The notes: generated from the sequence alone by a model not told the origin. A DNA stretch of 29,910 nucleotides from Acholeplasma sp. CAG:878 (GCA_000432255.1 HF989906.1:34041-63950); one strand, 5' to 3'. Positions 7,932 to 16,871 are shown, numbered from the stretch's first letter. Numbers and translations: made by a program.

Positions 7932-7958
7932 AAAAACGCCATAAAAAGGTGTTTTTTT
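7932..7958. terminator. probable terminator downstream of the lipoprotein gene
   Basis: Stem AAAAACGCC (7932-7940) / GGTGTTTTT (7948-7956) with a 7-nt loop. Read on the plus strand it has a G-U pair and seven T residues; read on the minus strand it has an A-C mismatch. Its position fits the minus-strand lipoprotein gene, but its chemistry fits the plus strand slightly better. Confidence 0.5.
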
Positions 7959-7970
7959 AATGTAATCTTG

Positions 7971-8411
7971 CTATTTAAAATCAACTTTACTATAATCAAT
8001 ACAACCATTAGTAATTGTAGTTTCATTACCAATTATTATATTATTAATTCCTTGATTATTCTTTTTACATTTTAAAATATAAAAATCGGTATCTGATAGT
8101 TCATTATTTTCAAATGTATATAAAATAGAACCTCCATCATTAGCGTAGTCAACTCTACTATTTTTTGAAATAATTTCATCAATAGTAATTTTGTTTTTTT
8201 TCAAAGCTTTTGAAAACTTAATTTGCTCTGTTTTAGAGTCTTTATAATCGATATCTAAAAATTGCGAATAAACAATAGAGCCATCTTTTAATTCATAAAT
8301 TTTCAAGAGTTCTTCACTAACACCTTCACTAAAAATTAATTTTTTGTTGTCTGCTTGGTAACCACATCCTACTAACAACATTGAAACTACTAAAAATAAA
8401 TATTTCTTCAT
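7971..8411 (-). CDS. lipoprotein of unknown function
   Basis: A 146-aa protein with a classical lipoprotein signal: MKKYLFLVVSMLLVGC, with lipobox LVGC and lipidated Cys16. It is therefore anchored to the outer face of the cytoplasmic membrane. The mature part (about 130 aa) has no recognisable domain; two Cys near the C-terminus (in LKCKKNN and NGCIDYS) could form a disulfide. It has an AAGGAG ribosome binding site and its own promoter, divergent from the PBP gene. A shared intergenic region with the PBP gene is the only functional hint. Confidence 0.8.
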   Translation of the reverse strand: MKKYLFLVVSMLLVGCGYQADNKKLIFSEGVSEELLKIYELKDGSIVYSQFLDIDYKDSKTEQIKFSKALKKNKITIDEIISKNSRVDYANDGGSILYTFENNELSDTDFYILKCKKNNQGINNIIIGNETTITNGCIDYSKVDFK

Positions 8412-8436
8412 AAATTCTCCTTTACAATATATCTAG

Positions 8437-8479
8437 ATTATAACACATACGTATATTTTTAACATTTTTTTATTATAAT
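8437..8479. promoter_or_regulatory. divergent promoter region (lipoprotein / PBP1A)
   Basis: Two TATAAT boxes point outwards: minus strand 8442-8437 for the lipoprotein gene and plus strand 8474-8479 for the PBP gene. Neither has a good -35 at the right distance. The 108-nt gap between the start codons holds both. Confidence 0.55.
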
Positions 8480-8519
8480 TTAAATATTTTTTCAAATAAT
8501 AAACTTAGGGTGATTAGAA

Positions 8520-10454
8520 TTGAAAAAATTATTTAAAATTTTATTAATTATTATGACTTTAGGTATTATTATGTATTCAGGTATTTATTTAATTGCATGG
8601 ATTTACCCTAAACTTAATATTAATAATTCTAAAAGTTATTATTTTTATGATAAGGATAGTAATTTAATCAGCGGTACGGATGAATATAGTGGAATAGATG
8701 CCATCTCACCATATTTAAAAAATGCTACATTATCTATTGAAGATAGACATTTCTATACTCATGGTGGGTTTGATTATTTAAGAATTGGTAAAGCGATGTT
8801 TAATAATATTAAATCAGGTAAAACTACTGAAGGTGCTTCTACGATTACCCAACAATACGCTAAAAATTTATTTTTAGATTTCGATAAAACTTGGAAAAGA
8901 AAAATAACCGAAGCATGGTTAACAGTTCGATTAGAAGTTCACTATGATAAAGACAAAATATTAGAAGGTTATCTAAATACAATTAATTATGGTGGGGTTT
9001 TTGGAATTGCAAATGCTAGTGAATATTACTTTGGCAAAGATGCTTTGGACCTTAATTTAGCAGAAGCAAGTATGCTAGCTGGAATTCCTAATTGGCCTAG
9101 TAAATACTCTCCATATATTGATTATGAGGCTTCAAAAGAACGACAACTAGTTGTTTTGAATTCCATGGTACGAGATAATTACATAACAAAAGAAGAAGCA
9201 GATAATGCTTATAATGAAGAATTAAATTTTGTCACTAAAAGTACTCGAAAAGAATTAGATTCAGTTAGATATTTTAGAGATTCTGTCATAAGTGAATTAA
9301 ATAAAATAAGTTCTATTCCAAATTCTTTGTTGACAACTGGTGGTCTTAAAATATATACGACATTTGACCCTAAAGCTCAGGAAGCAATAGAATCAACAAT
9401 TAATCAATATATTAAATCTGATATTCAAGTTGCAAGTATTATTATGGAACCTAATACTGGTGCTGTTTTAGGTTTGACTGGTGGAGTTGATTACTCTAAA
9501 AGTCAATTTAATAGAGCTACCTCTAGTAATAGAAGTGTCGGTTCAACAATTAAACCTTTTTTATACTATGCAGCATTAGAAAATGGATTTACACCATCAA
9601 CAACATTTACAAGTGAGCCAACTACTTTTGTATTTGCTGAAAATCAAACATATAGTCCTACAAATTACAATGATAAATATGCTAATAAAGAAATATCACT
9701 TGCAGCAGCCATTGCCTATTCAGATAATATATATGCGGTTAAAACTCATTTGTTTTTAGGTGAAAATACTTTAGTTGAAACTTTAAAAAGAGTTGGTATA
9801 ACTGCTAATTTAGATAGTATCCCATCTCTTGCTTTAGGAAGTCAAGCAATCAGTTTAATTGATATGACAAGTGCTTATTCTACTCTTGCTAACGAAGGAT
9901 ATAAAGTTAAGCCTTATTTTATAAATAAGGTTGAAGATATTAACGGAAATGTTTTGTATGAATATGAACCAGTTAAAGAAGCAATTTTAAATAAAAGCTT
10001 AGTTTATGTTTTAGATGAATTACTTGCCAATACAGCTAATCCTAATTTTATCGATTATAGTTATCCTACATCGTATATGATGATGAATAGAATAACTAAA
10101 AAATATGGAATTAAAACAGGGACAACTGAAGTAGACCATTTAATAATTGGTTTTAATAAGGATGCTGTTGTAAGTATTTGGTCAGGTTATGATGATAATA
10201 GAAAATTACTCGATGTTGATTCATACAATAACAAATATATGTGGTCAGACATTATTGAGAAATATTTAAAAGATAAGGAAGAAGCTTGGTACGATATTCC
10301 TAATAATGTTGTTGGTGTTTTAGTAGAACCAGTAAGTGGTAAAATAGCAACTGATAAAAGTAAAAATAAAACAATTATGTATTACATAAAAGGGACTGAA
10401 CCTTCTTCTGATTATAATTTGGATGATGTTATTCCAACTATTAAACAAGAATAA
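8520..10454 (+). CDS. class A penicillin-binding protein (bifunctional transglycosylase/transpeptidase)
   Basis: A 644-aa bitopic membrane protein that polymerises glycan strands and cross-links peptides in the cell wall. Start: TTG at 8520 with AGGGTGA 6 nt upstream; no in-frame ATG is better placed. There is one membrane helix at about 7-29. The GT51 domain has EDRHFYTHGG (catalytic E74), GASTITQQ (105-112), RKITEAW and EGYLNTINYGG. The transpeptidase domain has SxxK as STIK (S342, K345), SDN at 401-403 and KTGT at 532-535. All active-site motifs are intact and the length is compact but full. It is the only plus-strand gene in a mostly minus-strand stretch and is monocistronic, ending at a strong bidirectional terminator. 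Confidence 0.95.
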   Translation: MKKLFKILLIIMTLGIIMYSGIYLIAWIYPKLNINNSKSYYFYDKDSNLISGTDEYSGIDAISPYLKNATLSIEDRHFYTHGGFDYLRIGKAMFNNIKSGKTTEGASTITQQYAKNLFLDFDKTWKRKITEAWLTVRLEVHYDKDKILEGYLNTINYGGVFGIANASEYYFGKDALDLNLAEASMLAGIPNWPSKYSPYIDYEASKERQLVVLNSMVRDNYITKEEADNAYNEELNFVTKSTRKELDSVRYFRDSVISELNKISSIPNSLLTTGGLKIYTTFDPKAQEAIESTINQYIKSDIQVASIIMEPNTGAVLGLTGGVDYSKSQFNRATSSNRSVGSTIKPFLYYAALENGFTPSTTFTSEPTTFVFAENQTYSPTNYNDKYANKEISLAAAIAYSDNIYAVKTHLFLGENTLVETLKRVGITANLDSIPSLALGSQAISLIDMTSAYSTLANEGYKVKPYFINKVEDINGNVLYEYEPVKEAILNKSLVYVLDELLANTANPNFIDYSYPTSYMMMNRITKKYGIKTGTTEVDHLIIGFNKDAVVSIWSGYDDNRKLLDVDSYNNKYMWSDIIEKYLKDKEEAWYDIPNNVVGVLVEPVSGKIATDKSKNKTIMYYIKGTEPSSDYNLDDVIPTIKQE

Positions 10455-10480
10455 AAACTACGCATTTATTTGCGTAGTTT
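10455..10480. terminator. bidirectional terminator between PBP1A and dnaJ
   Basis: A 10-bp perfect stem AAACTACGCA / TGCGTAGTTT with a 6-nt loop and T-rich flanks on both strands. The PBP stop ends at 10454, one base before the stem, and the dnaJ stop (10479-10481) overlaps the other arm. Confidence 0.9.
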
Positions 10481-11573
10481 ATTTTAAATAATCTTTTATT
10501 TTTTTCATTTCATTTGTTTCTAAATCTGTTTGACTTAATTGCTCAAACAATTTTTTTTGGTCTCTTGATAATTTTTTTGGAATAGCAACTTTAATGATTA
10601 CATACATATCACCTTTACGATAATTATGCACATCTTCTACACCTTTACCTCTAAGTCTTAATTTATCACCAGTTTCACTACCAGCTTCAATTGTTAGTTT
10701 AACACTTCCAGTAATAGTTGGTATTTCTTTTTTACAACCTAAAACTGCTTCAGTAATTGTAATAGGTAATTCTAAATAAATGTCATTATCGACTCTTTCA
10801 AACAATGGATGACTTGCTACTCTATACTCTAGATATAAATCACCATTAGCTCCGCCATTAGAACCTGCTTCACCTTTATTAGCAACTCTTTGTCTATTTC
10901 CAGTATTAACTCCGGCTGGAACTTTTACTTCAATTGTTTGATTAACTTTTACTTTTCCAGTACCTCTACATTTTTTACATGTTTCTTTATAAGTTTTTCC
11001 TTTTCCATTACAACTAGGACAAGTAGTTTTAGTCATAAATGCACCGAATATTGTTCTTTGTTCAGTAGTTACAGTCCCACTACCATGACACTCATGACAA
11101 ACTTCCTCTCCCATACCACCTTTTCCAGAACACTCACTACAAACTTCCATGACATCTAAATTTATTGACTTAGTAGTTCCAAATATTGCTTCTTCAAAAG
11201 TTAAATCTACTCGCATTAAAGTATCTCTACCTTGAGTCCTTCTATTACTAGTTTTTCCTCCAAAATTAAATCCAAAACTAGAACCAAATAAATCGCCAAA
11301 TATATCTGAAAAATCAAAATCACCAAAATCAAATCCACCTTGACCATTGTTTTCAAATGCTGCATGGCCGTATTGGTCATATTGTTTTCTTTTAGCCTCA
11401 TCACTTAATACCGCATATGCTTCTTGTGCTTCTTTAAATTTTTCAGCTGCATTTTCTTCTTTTGAAACATCAGGGTGGTATTTCTTAGCTAATTTTCTGA
11501 ATGCTGATTTGATTTCATCTTGAGTTGCAGTTTTAGAAACACCTAATATTTCATAATAATCTCTTTTATTCAT
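10479..11573 (-). CDS. dnaJ: chaperone DnaJ (Hsp40)
   Basis: A 364-aa type I Hsp40, the co-chaperone that delivers substrates to DnaK and stimulates its ATPase. Seen in order: J domain (about 4-68) with HPD at 33-35, Gly/Phe-rich linker (about 74-106), the zinc domain with all four CxxCxGxG repeats (CSECSGKG, CHECHGSG, CPSCNGKG, CKKCRGTG), and two C-terminal substrate-binding domains. The length is near normal. It is the last gene of the hrcA operon, 10 nt behind pepF rather than next to dnaK, and ends at a strong terminator. Confidence 0.98.
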   Translation of the reverse strand: MNKRDYYEILGVSKTATQDEIKSAFRKLAKKYHPDVSKEENAAEKFKEAQEAYAVLSDEAKRKQYDQYGHAAFENNGQGGFDFGDFDFSDIFGDLFGSSFGFNFGGKTSNRRTQGRDTLMRVDLTFEEAIFGTTKSINLDVMEVCSECSGKGGMGEEVCHECHGSGTVTTEQRTIFGAFMTKTTCPSCNGKGKTYKETCKKCRGTGKVKVNQTIEVKVPAGVNTGNRQRVANKGEAGSNGGANGDLYLEYRVASHPLFERVDNDIYLELPITITEAVLGCKKEIPTITGSVKLTIEAGSETGDKLRLRGKGVEDVHNYRKGDMYVIIKVAIPKKLSRDQKKLFEQLSQTDLETNEMKKIKDYLK

Positions 11574-11583
11574 TTAAACACCT

Positions 11584-13374
11584 TCAATCAATAAGTGCTT
11601 CAAATTGATTCATTACTTCATCAAACATCTTAATAGCACTTATTACTACTTCACTTTTTGTAACATCAACACCTGCTACTTTTAATTCATCAATAGGATA
11701 CATACTTCCACCTGTTTTTAAGAATTTCAAATAATTTTCTAAAGCATTTTCTTTGTTATTTAAAATTCCTTCTACTATATAACAAGCACTAGATAATCCT
11801 ATTGCATATTTATAAACATAGAAATCGTAATAGAAATGTGGAATTCTTGACCATTCGTATTTTATTTCATCATCAACATACACACCATCACCAAAATATT
11901 TTTTATTTAAATCATAATAAATATTATTTAATAATTCGTAAGTTAATATTTCACCATTCTCTTTTTTAGCGTGAGTTATTTTTTCAAATTCAGCAAACAT
12001 AACTTGACGATATATAGTTCCCTTGAATAGTTCCATCATATTGTTTAAAACAAATAGTTTTTCTTCTTTTGATTTGCTATTTTTTAATAAATATTTATTT
12101 AACAATAATTCATTAACTGTTGAAGCAACTTCTGCTACGAATATTTTATATGATGAATAATGATATGGATTATTTTTGCAAGATAAATAAGTATGAGCTG
12201 AATGACCTAATTCATGTGCTAATGTAGAAACATCTTTTAATTTTCCTTCATAATTCAATAATACATATGGATTAGTATCATAAAATCCACTCGAATAAGC
12301 TCCGCTTCTTTTTCCTACGTTGTTGTAAACATCAATCCATTTTTCATCAAATGCTTTATTGATAATTTTAATATAATCTTCACCTAAAACACTTAAAGCA
12401 TCAATTACTAACTCTTTAGCATCCTCAAAAGAATAATCCTTATCTAAATCTTTAATCAATTCTACATATACATCATACAAATGTAGTTCATCTAAACCCA
12501 ATACTTTCTTTTTTAAATCAAAATAACGATATATTGTACTCATATTATCATTAACTGTTTTAATTAAGTTATCGTAAACTAGGGTTGGTATATTATCAGC
12601 AAACAAAGAGGCTTCTAAACTAGAATTATATTTTCTTATTTTAGCTATTGTTGTTAAAGTATCAACTTGTGATTTATAAATACTAGCTAGTGTGTTTTTA
12701 AGATTTCCATAAGTATTATGATAAAGCATAAAAGCTTGCTTTCTAACATCTCTATTTTCATCTTTTATAAATAAAGAATAATTACTACTAGTTAGTTCAA
12801 CACTACCTTCATCCGTATCAATAAATCCAAATTTCATATCAGAGTCAGTCAATGATTCATATGTTTTTTCGGAAGAAGAAAATACATTTGATAAACTAGA
12901 TAATAGTTTTTCACTATCATCATTTAAAATATGTTTTTTATAACGATATATATTTTCAAGTAAAAAATCATATTCTTTTAGTTTTGGTTCTTCTTCCATA
13001 AATTTTTCGAGCACCTTATAATCAACACTCATAAGTTCTGGATTAGCAAACGCTTCATTTTCTTCAAATTTATTAATTAAATCAAGTATTTTTCCACTCA
13101 TCTCTTGAGCTTTAGTATTAGTAGTATCTTCATCATGTTTTAAATGTGCATAAAAATACAATTTATATAGTCTTCTTTCATAATCTAGGCTATAGGTTAT
13201 ATATTCTAATAAACACGAAGCACTACTAGTTAGTTTACCTTTATATTCACAAACTTTATTAACTTCTTTTAAACATTTATCAAAATCGTTATACCAATCA
13301 TCACAATTATTATAAATTAAGCTTAAATCCCATTTGTATTTATCATCTATTTCATTACGTTTTCTTTGTTTCAT
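11584..13374 (-). CDS. pepF: oligoendopeptidase F (M3B zinc metallopeptidase)
   Basis: A 596-aa cytoplasmic zinc peptidase that cleaves short peptides. The HExxH zinc motif is HELGH at 387-391, preceded by STLA, and the third ligand is probably E415 in FVAEVAST. An N-terminal M3 domain with the expected helical pattern spans about 1-180, and the C-terminal FYVYKYAIGLSSA segment is characteristic of PepF. The length is standard (about 600 aa). A good AAGGAG site precedes the ATG. It lies between dnaK (47-nt gap with a stem-loop) and dnaJ (10-nt gap), so it should be transcribed with the heat-shock operon, which would suit peptide recycling after protein damage; this last point is inference. 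Confidence 0.95.
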   Translation of the reverse strand: MKQRKRNEIDDKYKWDLSLIYNNCDDWYNDFDKCLKEVNKVCEYKGKLTSSASCLLEYITYSLDYERRLYKLYFYAHLKHDEDTTNTKAQEMSGKILDLINKFEENEAFANPELMSVDYKVLEKFMEEEPKLKEYDFLLENIYRYKKHILNDDSEKLLSSLSNVFSSSEKTYESLTDSDMKFGFIDTDEGSVELTSSNYSLFIKDENRDVRKQAFMLYHNTYGNLKNTLASIYKSQVDTLTTIAKIRKYNSSLEASLFADNIPTLVYDNLIKTVNDNMSTIYRYFDLKKKVLGLDELHLYDVYVELIKDLDKDYSFEDAKELVIDALSVLGEDYIKIINKAFDEKWIDVYNNVGKRSGAYSSGFYDTNPYVLLNYEGKLKDVSTLAHELGHSAHTYLSCKNNPYHYSSYKIFVAEVASTVNELLLNKYLLKNSKSKEEKLFVLNNMMELFKGTIYRQVMFAEFEKITHAKKENGEILTYELLNNIYYDLNKKYFGDGVYVDDEIKYEWSRIPHFYYDFYVYKYAIGLSSACYIVEGILNNKENALENYLKFLKTGGSMYPIDELKVAGVDVTKSEVVISAIKMFDEVMNQFEALID

Positions 13375-13393
13375 ATATTCTCCTTACAAGATA

Positions 13394-13415
13394 AAGTTCT
13401 AGTTACCTAGAACTT
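13394..13415 (-). terminator. stem-loop between dnaK and pepF (attenuator or mRNA processing element)
   Basis: A perfect 9-bp stem AAGTTCTAG / CTAGAACTT with a 4-nt loop. On the minus strand it is followed by TATCTTG, a poor T-tract, so it is unlikely to be a full terminator; partial termination or 3'-end protection of dnaK mRNA would fit. On the plus strand the trailing sequence is more T-rich, but no plus-strand gene precedes it. Confidence 0.6.
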
Positions 13416-13421
13416 CTCTTT

Positions 13422-15230
13422 TTATTTTTCTTCAAATTCAGCGTCTTGAACATCATCTTTTTTAGGTTCTTCTTGTGTTGTGTTTTCCTGTTGTGCTTTT
13501 GCAGCTTCTTCATATACTTTAGTGGCAAATGCCATAGCAGTTTCTTGTAATTTTTCTTTTTTAGCTTTAATATCTTCTAGATCATTTTTCTCTAAAGCTT
13601 CTTTTAAATCTTTAATTTCTGCTTCAGCTTTTTCTTTATCTTTAGAATCTATTTTATCACCTAAATCTTTAATTGATTTTTCAGTCATAAATACTAATTG
13701 TTCAGCTTCATTTTTTAAATCTGCTTCTTCTTTTTTCTTTTCATCAGCTTCACGATTTGCTTCTGCTTCTTTAACCATACGATCGATTTCATCTTCACTT
13801 AAATTTGTATTTGATGTGATTGTAATAGTTTGTTCTTTGTTAGTACCTAAATCTTTTGCTTTAACATTGACAATACCATTAGCATCGATATCAAAACTTA
13901 CCTCAATTTGTGGTACTCCTCTTGGAGCAGCAGGAATTCCAGTTAGTTGGAAACGGCCTAAAGTTTTATTATCATTTGCCATGCTTCTTTCACCTTGTAG
14001 AACATGAATGTCAACAGCAGGTTGATTATCAGCAGCAGTAGAGAATACTTGTGATTTACTTGTTGGAATAGTAGTATTTCTTGGAATTAATACAGTCATT
14101 ACTCCACCTAATGTTTCAATACCTAGTGATAATGGAGTTACATCCAAAAGTACGACATCATTTACATCACCAGTTAATACACCACCTTGAATAGCCGCAC
14201 CCATAGCAACTACTTCATCAGGGTTAACACCTTTAGAAGGTTCTTTTCCAAGTTCATTTTTAATCAACTCTTGAACTTTTGGAATACGAGTTGAACCACC
14301 AACTAATATTACTTTATCAATATCATTTTTAGTTAATTTAGCATCACTCATAGCTTTTCTAACTGGTTCTAGTGTTGATTCGAATAAATCATGACACAAT
14401 TCTTCAAATTTAGCTCTTGTTAAAGTCAAATCTAAATGTAATGGTCCCTCACTACCTTGTGATAAGAATGGTAGTGAAATTTGTGTTGAAGTTACTCCTG
14501 ATAAGTCCTTTTTAGCTTTTTCAGCAGCATCTTTAATTCTTTGCATAGCCATTTTGTCATTTGATAAATCTATACCATTTTCCTTCTTGAATTCTGCTAC
14601 GATATAATCCATAATTCTCTTATCGAAATCATCGCCACCTAATTTATTATTACCACTTGTAGCTTTAACTTCAAATACGCCATCACCTAATTCAAGAATT
14701 GATACATCGAATGTTCCACCACCTAAATCATAAACTAAAATTGTTTGATTTTCTTCTTGTTTATCAAGTCCATAAGCAAGAGCAGCAGCTGTTGGTTCAT
14801 TGATAATTCTTTCAACTTCCAATCCTGCAATTTTACCAGCATCTTTTGTTGCTTGTCTTTGAGCATCGTTGAAATAAGCTGGAACAGTAATAACTGCTTT
14901 AGTTACTTTTTCACCTAAATATGCTTCAGCAGTTTTCTTTAAATCTCCCAAAATCATCGCAGAAATTTCTTGTGGAGTATACTTTTTTCCATTAGCTTCT
15001 ACTTTCTCATCACTACCCATTAATCTTTTGATTGAATAAATAGTATCTTTGTTAGTAATCATTTGTCTTTTAGCAGCACCACCAACGATAATTTCGCCAT
15101 TTTTGAATGCTACTACAGATGGAGTAGTTCTATCCCCTTCTGGGTTAGCGATTACTTTAGCTTCCCCACCTTCATATACACATACACAACTATTTGTTGT
15201 ACCTAAGTCAATACCTATAATTTTACTCAT
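13422..15230 (-). CDS. dnaK: chaperone DnaK (Hsp70)
   Basis: A 602-aa Hsp70 from the ATG at 15230, with GGAAAGGTG just upstream; an in-frame codon at 15254 would add eight residues overlapping the end of grpE and is not supported. The nucleotide-binding domain starts GIDLGTTNS and contains VPAYFNDAQRQATKDAG, VYDLGGGTFDVS and VGGSTRIPKVQ. The linker VVLLDVTPLSLGIET leads to the substrate-binding beta domain and helical lid. The C-terminus ends in an acidic EEK rather than the EEVD of eukaryotes, as usual in bacteria. It works with GrpE and DnaJ, encoded in the same operon. It is controlled by HrcA through the two CIRCE sites upstream of hrcA. Confidence 0.98.
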   Translation of the reverse strand: MSKIIGIDLGTTNSCVCVYEGGEAKVIANPEGDRTTPSVVAFKNGEIIVGGAAKRQMITNKDTIYSIKRLMGSDEKVEANGKKYTPQEISAMILGDLKKTAEAYLGEKVTKAVITVPAYFNDAQRQATKDAGKIAGLEVERIINEPTAAALAYGLDKQEENQTILVYDLGGGTFDVSILELGDGVFEVKATSGNNKLGGDDFDKRIMDYIVAEFKKENGIDLSNDKMAMQRIKDAAEKAKKDLSGVTSTQISLPFLSQGSEGPLHLDLTLTRAKFEELCHDLFESTLEPVRKAMSDAKLTKNDIDKVILVGGSTRIPKVQELIKNELGKEPSKGVNPDEVVAMGAAIQGGVLTGDVNDVVLLDVTPLSLGIETLGGVMTVLIPRNTTIPTSKSQVFSTAADNQPAVDIHVLQGERSMANDNKTLGRFQLTGIPAAPRGVPQIEVSFDIDANGIVNVKAKDLGTNKEQTITITSNTNLSEDEIDRMVKEAEANREADEKKKEEADLKNEAEQLVFMTEKSIKDLGDKIDSKDKEKAEAEIKDLKEALEKNDLEDIKAKKEKLQETAMAFATKVYEEAAKAQQENTTQEEPKKDDVQDAEFEEK

Positions 15231-15246
15231 AATTTTCACCTTTCCT

Positions 15247-15789
15247 TTATTCACTTACTTTAACCATTGCTGGTCTTATTACTTTACCTTTCAAAATATA
15301 TCCTTTTTGTAAGACTTCAATTACCATTCCTGGTTCCATTTCACATTTTTCAGTTAATATAGCTTCATGATAAACTGGATTAAATGGTTTATTATTACCA
15401 TCAATCTCCACCACACCATTTGTTTTTAAAATATTAACTAAATTGCAATAAATCATTTTAAATCCTGATAAGAATTTTGATACTTCGTCTTCTAAATTGT
15501 CATCATCCATATTTATTGCTCGCTCAAAATTATCTAAAATCGGTAATATTTCTTTAATAATGTCTTCATTACAATATTTTAGCAATCTTGATTGTTCTTC
15601 TTCTAACCTTTTACGGTAATTGATGAATTCAGCTTTACTTTTTAAAAGCTCATTTTCTAAGAATTTATTTTTCTCAAGTAATTCATTATTTTTTTCATTC
15701 TTTTTTTTCTTTTTATGGTTATTAGATGTTTCCATATTTCCTTTTTCACATTTACATTCTTCACATGTGCATTTTTCTTTTTCTTCCAT
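15247..15789 (-). CDS. grpE: nucleotide exchange factor GrpE with Cys-rich N-terminus
   Basis: A 180-aa protein from the ATG at 15789, chosen because AAAGGTGAT lies at proper distance; earlier in-frame GTG (15798) and ATG (15795) overlap the hrcA stop. GrpE releases ADP from DnaK. Seen: a long N-terminal helix (ENELLKSKAEFINYRKRLEEE), the dimer region ILPILDNFERAI, and a C-terminal beta domain with NPVYHEAI and GYILKGKVIRPAMVKVS, the family signature. Odd: the first 16 residues contain four Cys in a CxCxxCxC pattern (C7, C9, C12, C14), then a Lys-rich stretch. Most GrpE proteins have an acidic, Cys-free N-terminus. A similar Cys-rich tail occurs on HisRS in this window. Confidence 0.95.
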   Translation of the reverse strand: MEEKEKCTCEECKCEKGNMETSNNHKKKKKNEKNNELLEKNKFLENELLKSKAEFINYRKRLEEEQSRLLKYCNEDIIKEILPILDNFERAINMDDDNLEDEVSKFLSGFKMIYCNLVNILKTNGVVEIDGNNKPFNPVYHEAILTEKCEMEPGMVIEVLQKGYILKGKVIRPAMVKVSE

Positions 15790-15794
15790 TTTCA

Positions 15795-16784
15795 TCACCT
15801 TTCAAAATTCTTCTTTATATAATCAAGTAATGATATAACTCGGTCATATTCTAATCTCTTTGGTCCAATTAATGCAATTGTTCCTTCCTCACCTTGAAGA
15901 TTATATTTAGTTTTTATAATGGTTACATCATCATCAAAATCTGTTTCACTTCCAATATAAATGTTTATACCACTATCTTCTTCTTCTATTTTATTTACTA
16001 AAGTCTTATCTTCAAACTTACTTAAGATTTCTCTTATTTTATCAGTATTGTCAAATTCTGGTTGCATAAGTATATTTTTTGTACCCTTCATTACTACATT
16101 AGGACTATTAGTAAAATCACAAAATGCATTATAGAAAGCATTATATAAGACTTCGTGTTGTTTTACATACCTTGCAATAACAGGTTTTACTTCGAATTCC
16201 AACTTTTCTGACACTTCATCAATTGGTGTTCCAATAATCATTTTATTAATTAAATCAACTGTTTGTTTAATATCATCAATAGAAACTTTTTCATTAATAG
16301 TTACTTGTCTATGTTCGACATGACCTTTGTCAGTAACTAAAATAGCAATTAAATTATTATCATTAAGTGGAATTACTTCTATTTTCTCTACACAGTTTTC
16401 TTTAGATGATTTACCTAAAACAACTGCTGTTAAATTAGTCATTTCTGATATAATTTCCATACTCTTAACAATATAATTATCCAAAGCTAAACTATTATTT
16501 TGAAATATTCTTTGAAGTTTTAAAACATCCTCTCCGCTTAATTCTTTAGGCTTCATAAGATTATCTACATAATATCTATACCCTTGTTCACTTGGAACTC
16601 TTCCTGAAGATATATGTGTTTTTTCTAATAAACCTAATTCTTCAAGTTCAGACATCTCATTTCTAACAGTTGCACTAGAACAGTTTAAAATATCACAAAT
16701 TGCTTTACTACTTACTGGTTTAACCATTTTAATGTAGTCTTCAACAATGATTTTTAAAAGTTGTTCTTGTCTTTTTGTTAACAC
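15795..16784 (-). CDS. hrcA: heat-inducible transcription repressor HrcA
   Basis: A 329-aa repressor that binds CIRCE and shuts the operon when GroEL is free (family knowledge). The N-terminal winged helix starts LTKRQEQLLKIIVEDYI and contains VSSKAICDIL and SSATVRNEMSELEELGLLEKTHISSGRVPSEQGYR split over the HTH and wing. The C-terminal GAF-like domain contains LEFEVKPVIARYV and ends GPKRLEYDRVISLLDYI. The start is GTG at 16784, preceded by GAGGTGAT. It is the first gene of the operon and autoregulated: CIRCE sites lie at 16798-16824 and 16845-16871. Its TGA stop is 5 nt before the grpE ATG. Confidence 0.98.
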   Translation of the reverse strand: MLTKRQEQLLKIIVEDYIKMVKPVSSKAICDILNCSSATVRNEMSELEELGLLEKTHISSGRVPSEQGYRYYVDNLMKPKELSGEDVLKLQRIFQNNSLALDNYIVKSMEIISEMTNLTAVVLGKSSKENCVEKIEVIPLNDNNLIAILVTDKGHVEHRQVTINEKVSIDDIKQTVDLINKMIIGTPIDEVSEKLEFEVKPVIARYVKQHEVLYNAFYNAFCDFTNSPNVVMKGTKNILMQPEFDNTDKIREILSKFEDKTLVNKIEEEDSGINIYIGSETDFDDDVTIIKTKYNLQGEEGTIALIGPKRLEYDRVISLLDYIKKNFER

Positions 16785-16797
16785 CTAATCACCTCTT

Positions 16798-16824
16798 TTA
16801 GCACTTATTAATTCCAAATGCTAA
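16798..16824. promoter_or_regulatory. CIRCE operator (promoter-proximal, degenerate)
   Basis: Plus strand TTAGCACTT, 9 nt, AAATGCTAA: a match to the CIRCE consensus TTAGCACTC-N9-GAGTGCTAA with changes in one arm. It lies downstream of the -10 box, in the leader of hrcA, 14 nt before the start codon. Confidence 0.9.
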
Positions 16825-16828
16825 GTTC

Positions 16829-16857
16829 ATTATACTATTATATGTTAGCATTGTCAA
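16829..16857 (-). promoter_or_regulatory. sigma-A promoter of the hrcA operon
   Basis: Minus strand: perfect TTGACA (16857-16852), a 17-nt spacer and perfect TATAAT (16834-16829), the best promoter in the window. The -35 box lies inside the upstream CIRCE, so HrcA binding would block RNA polymerase. Confidence 0.92.
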
Positions 16858-16871
16858 GATATGAGTGCTAA
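16845..16871. promoter_or_regulatory. CIRCE operator (overlapping the -35)
   Basis: Plus strand TTAGCATTG, 9 nt, GAGTGCTAA, nearly perfect CIRCE. It overlaps the TTGACA box of the hrcA promoter. Together with the proximal CIRCE it gives two HrcA sites 20 nt apart, flanking the -10. Confidence 0.92.

Noticed and set aside
7862..7958. Small RNA on the plus strand ending at the 7932-7958 hairpin
   Set aside because: The hairpin pairs slightly better on the plus strand, but no plus-strand promoter is convincing in the short stretch before it.
13480..14007. Long plus-strand open frame opposite dnaK
   Set aside because: It is the antisense shadow of a well-conserved gene; it has no ribosome binding site and its Ser/Phe-rich composition is typical of antisense frames.
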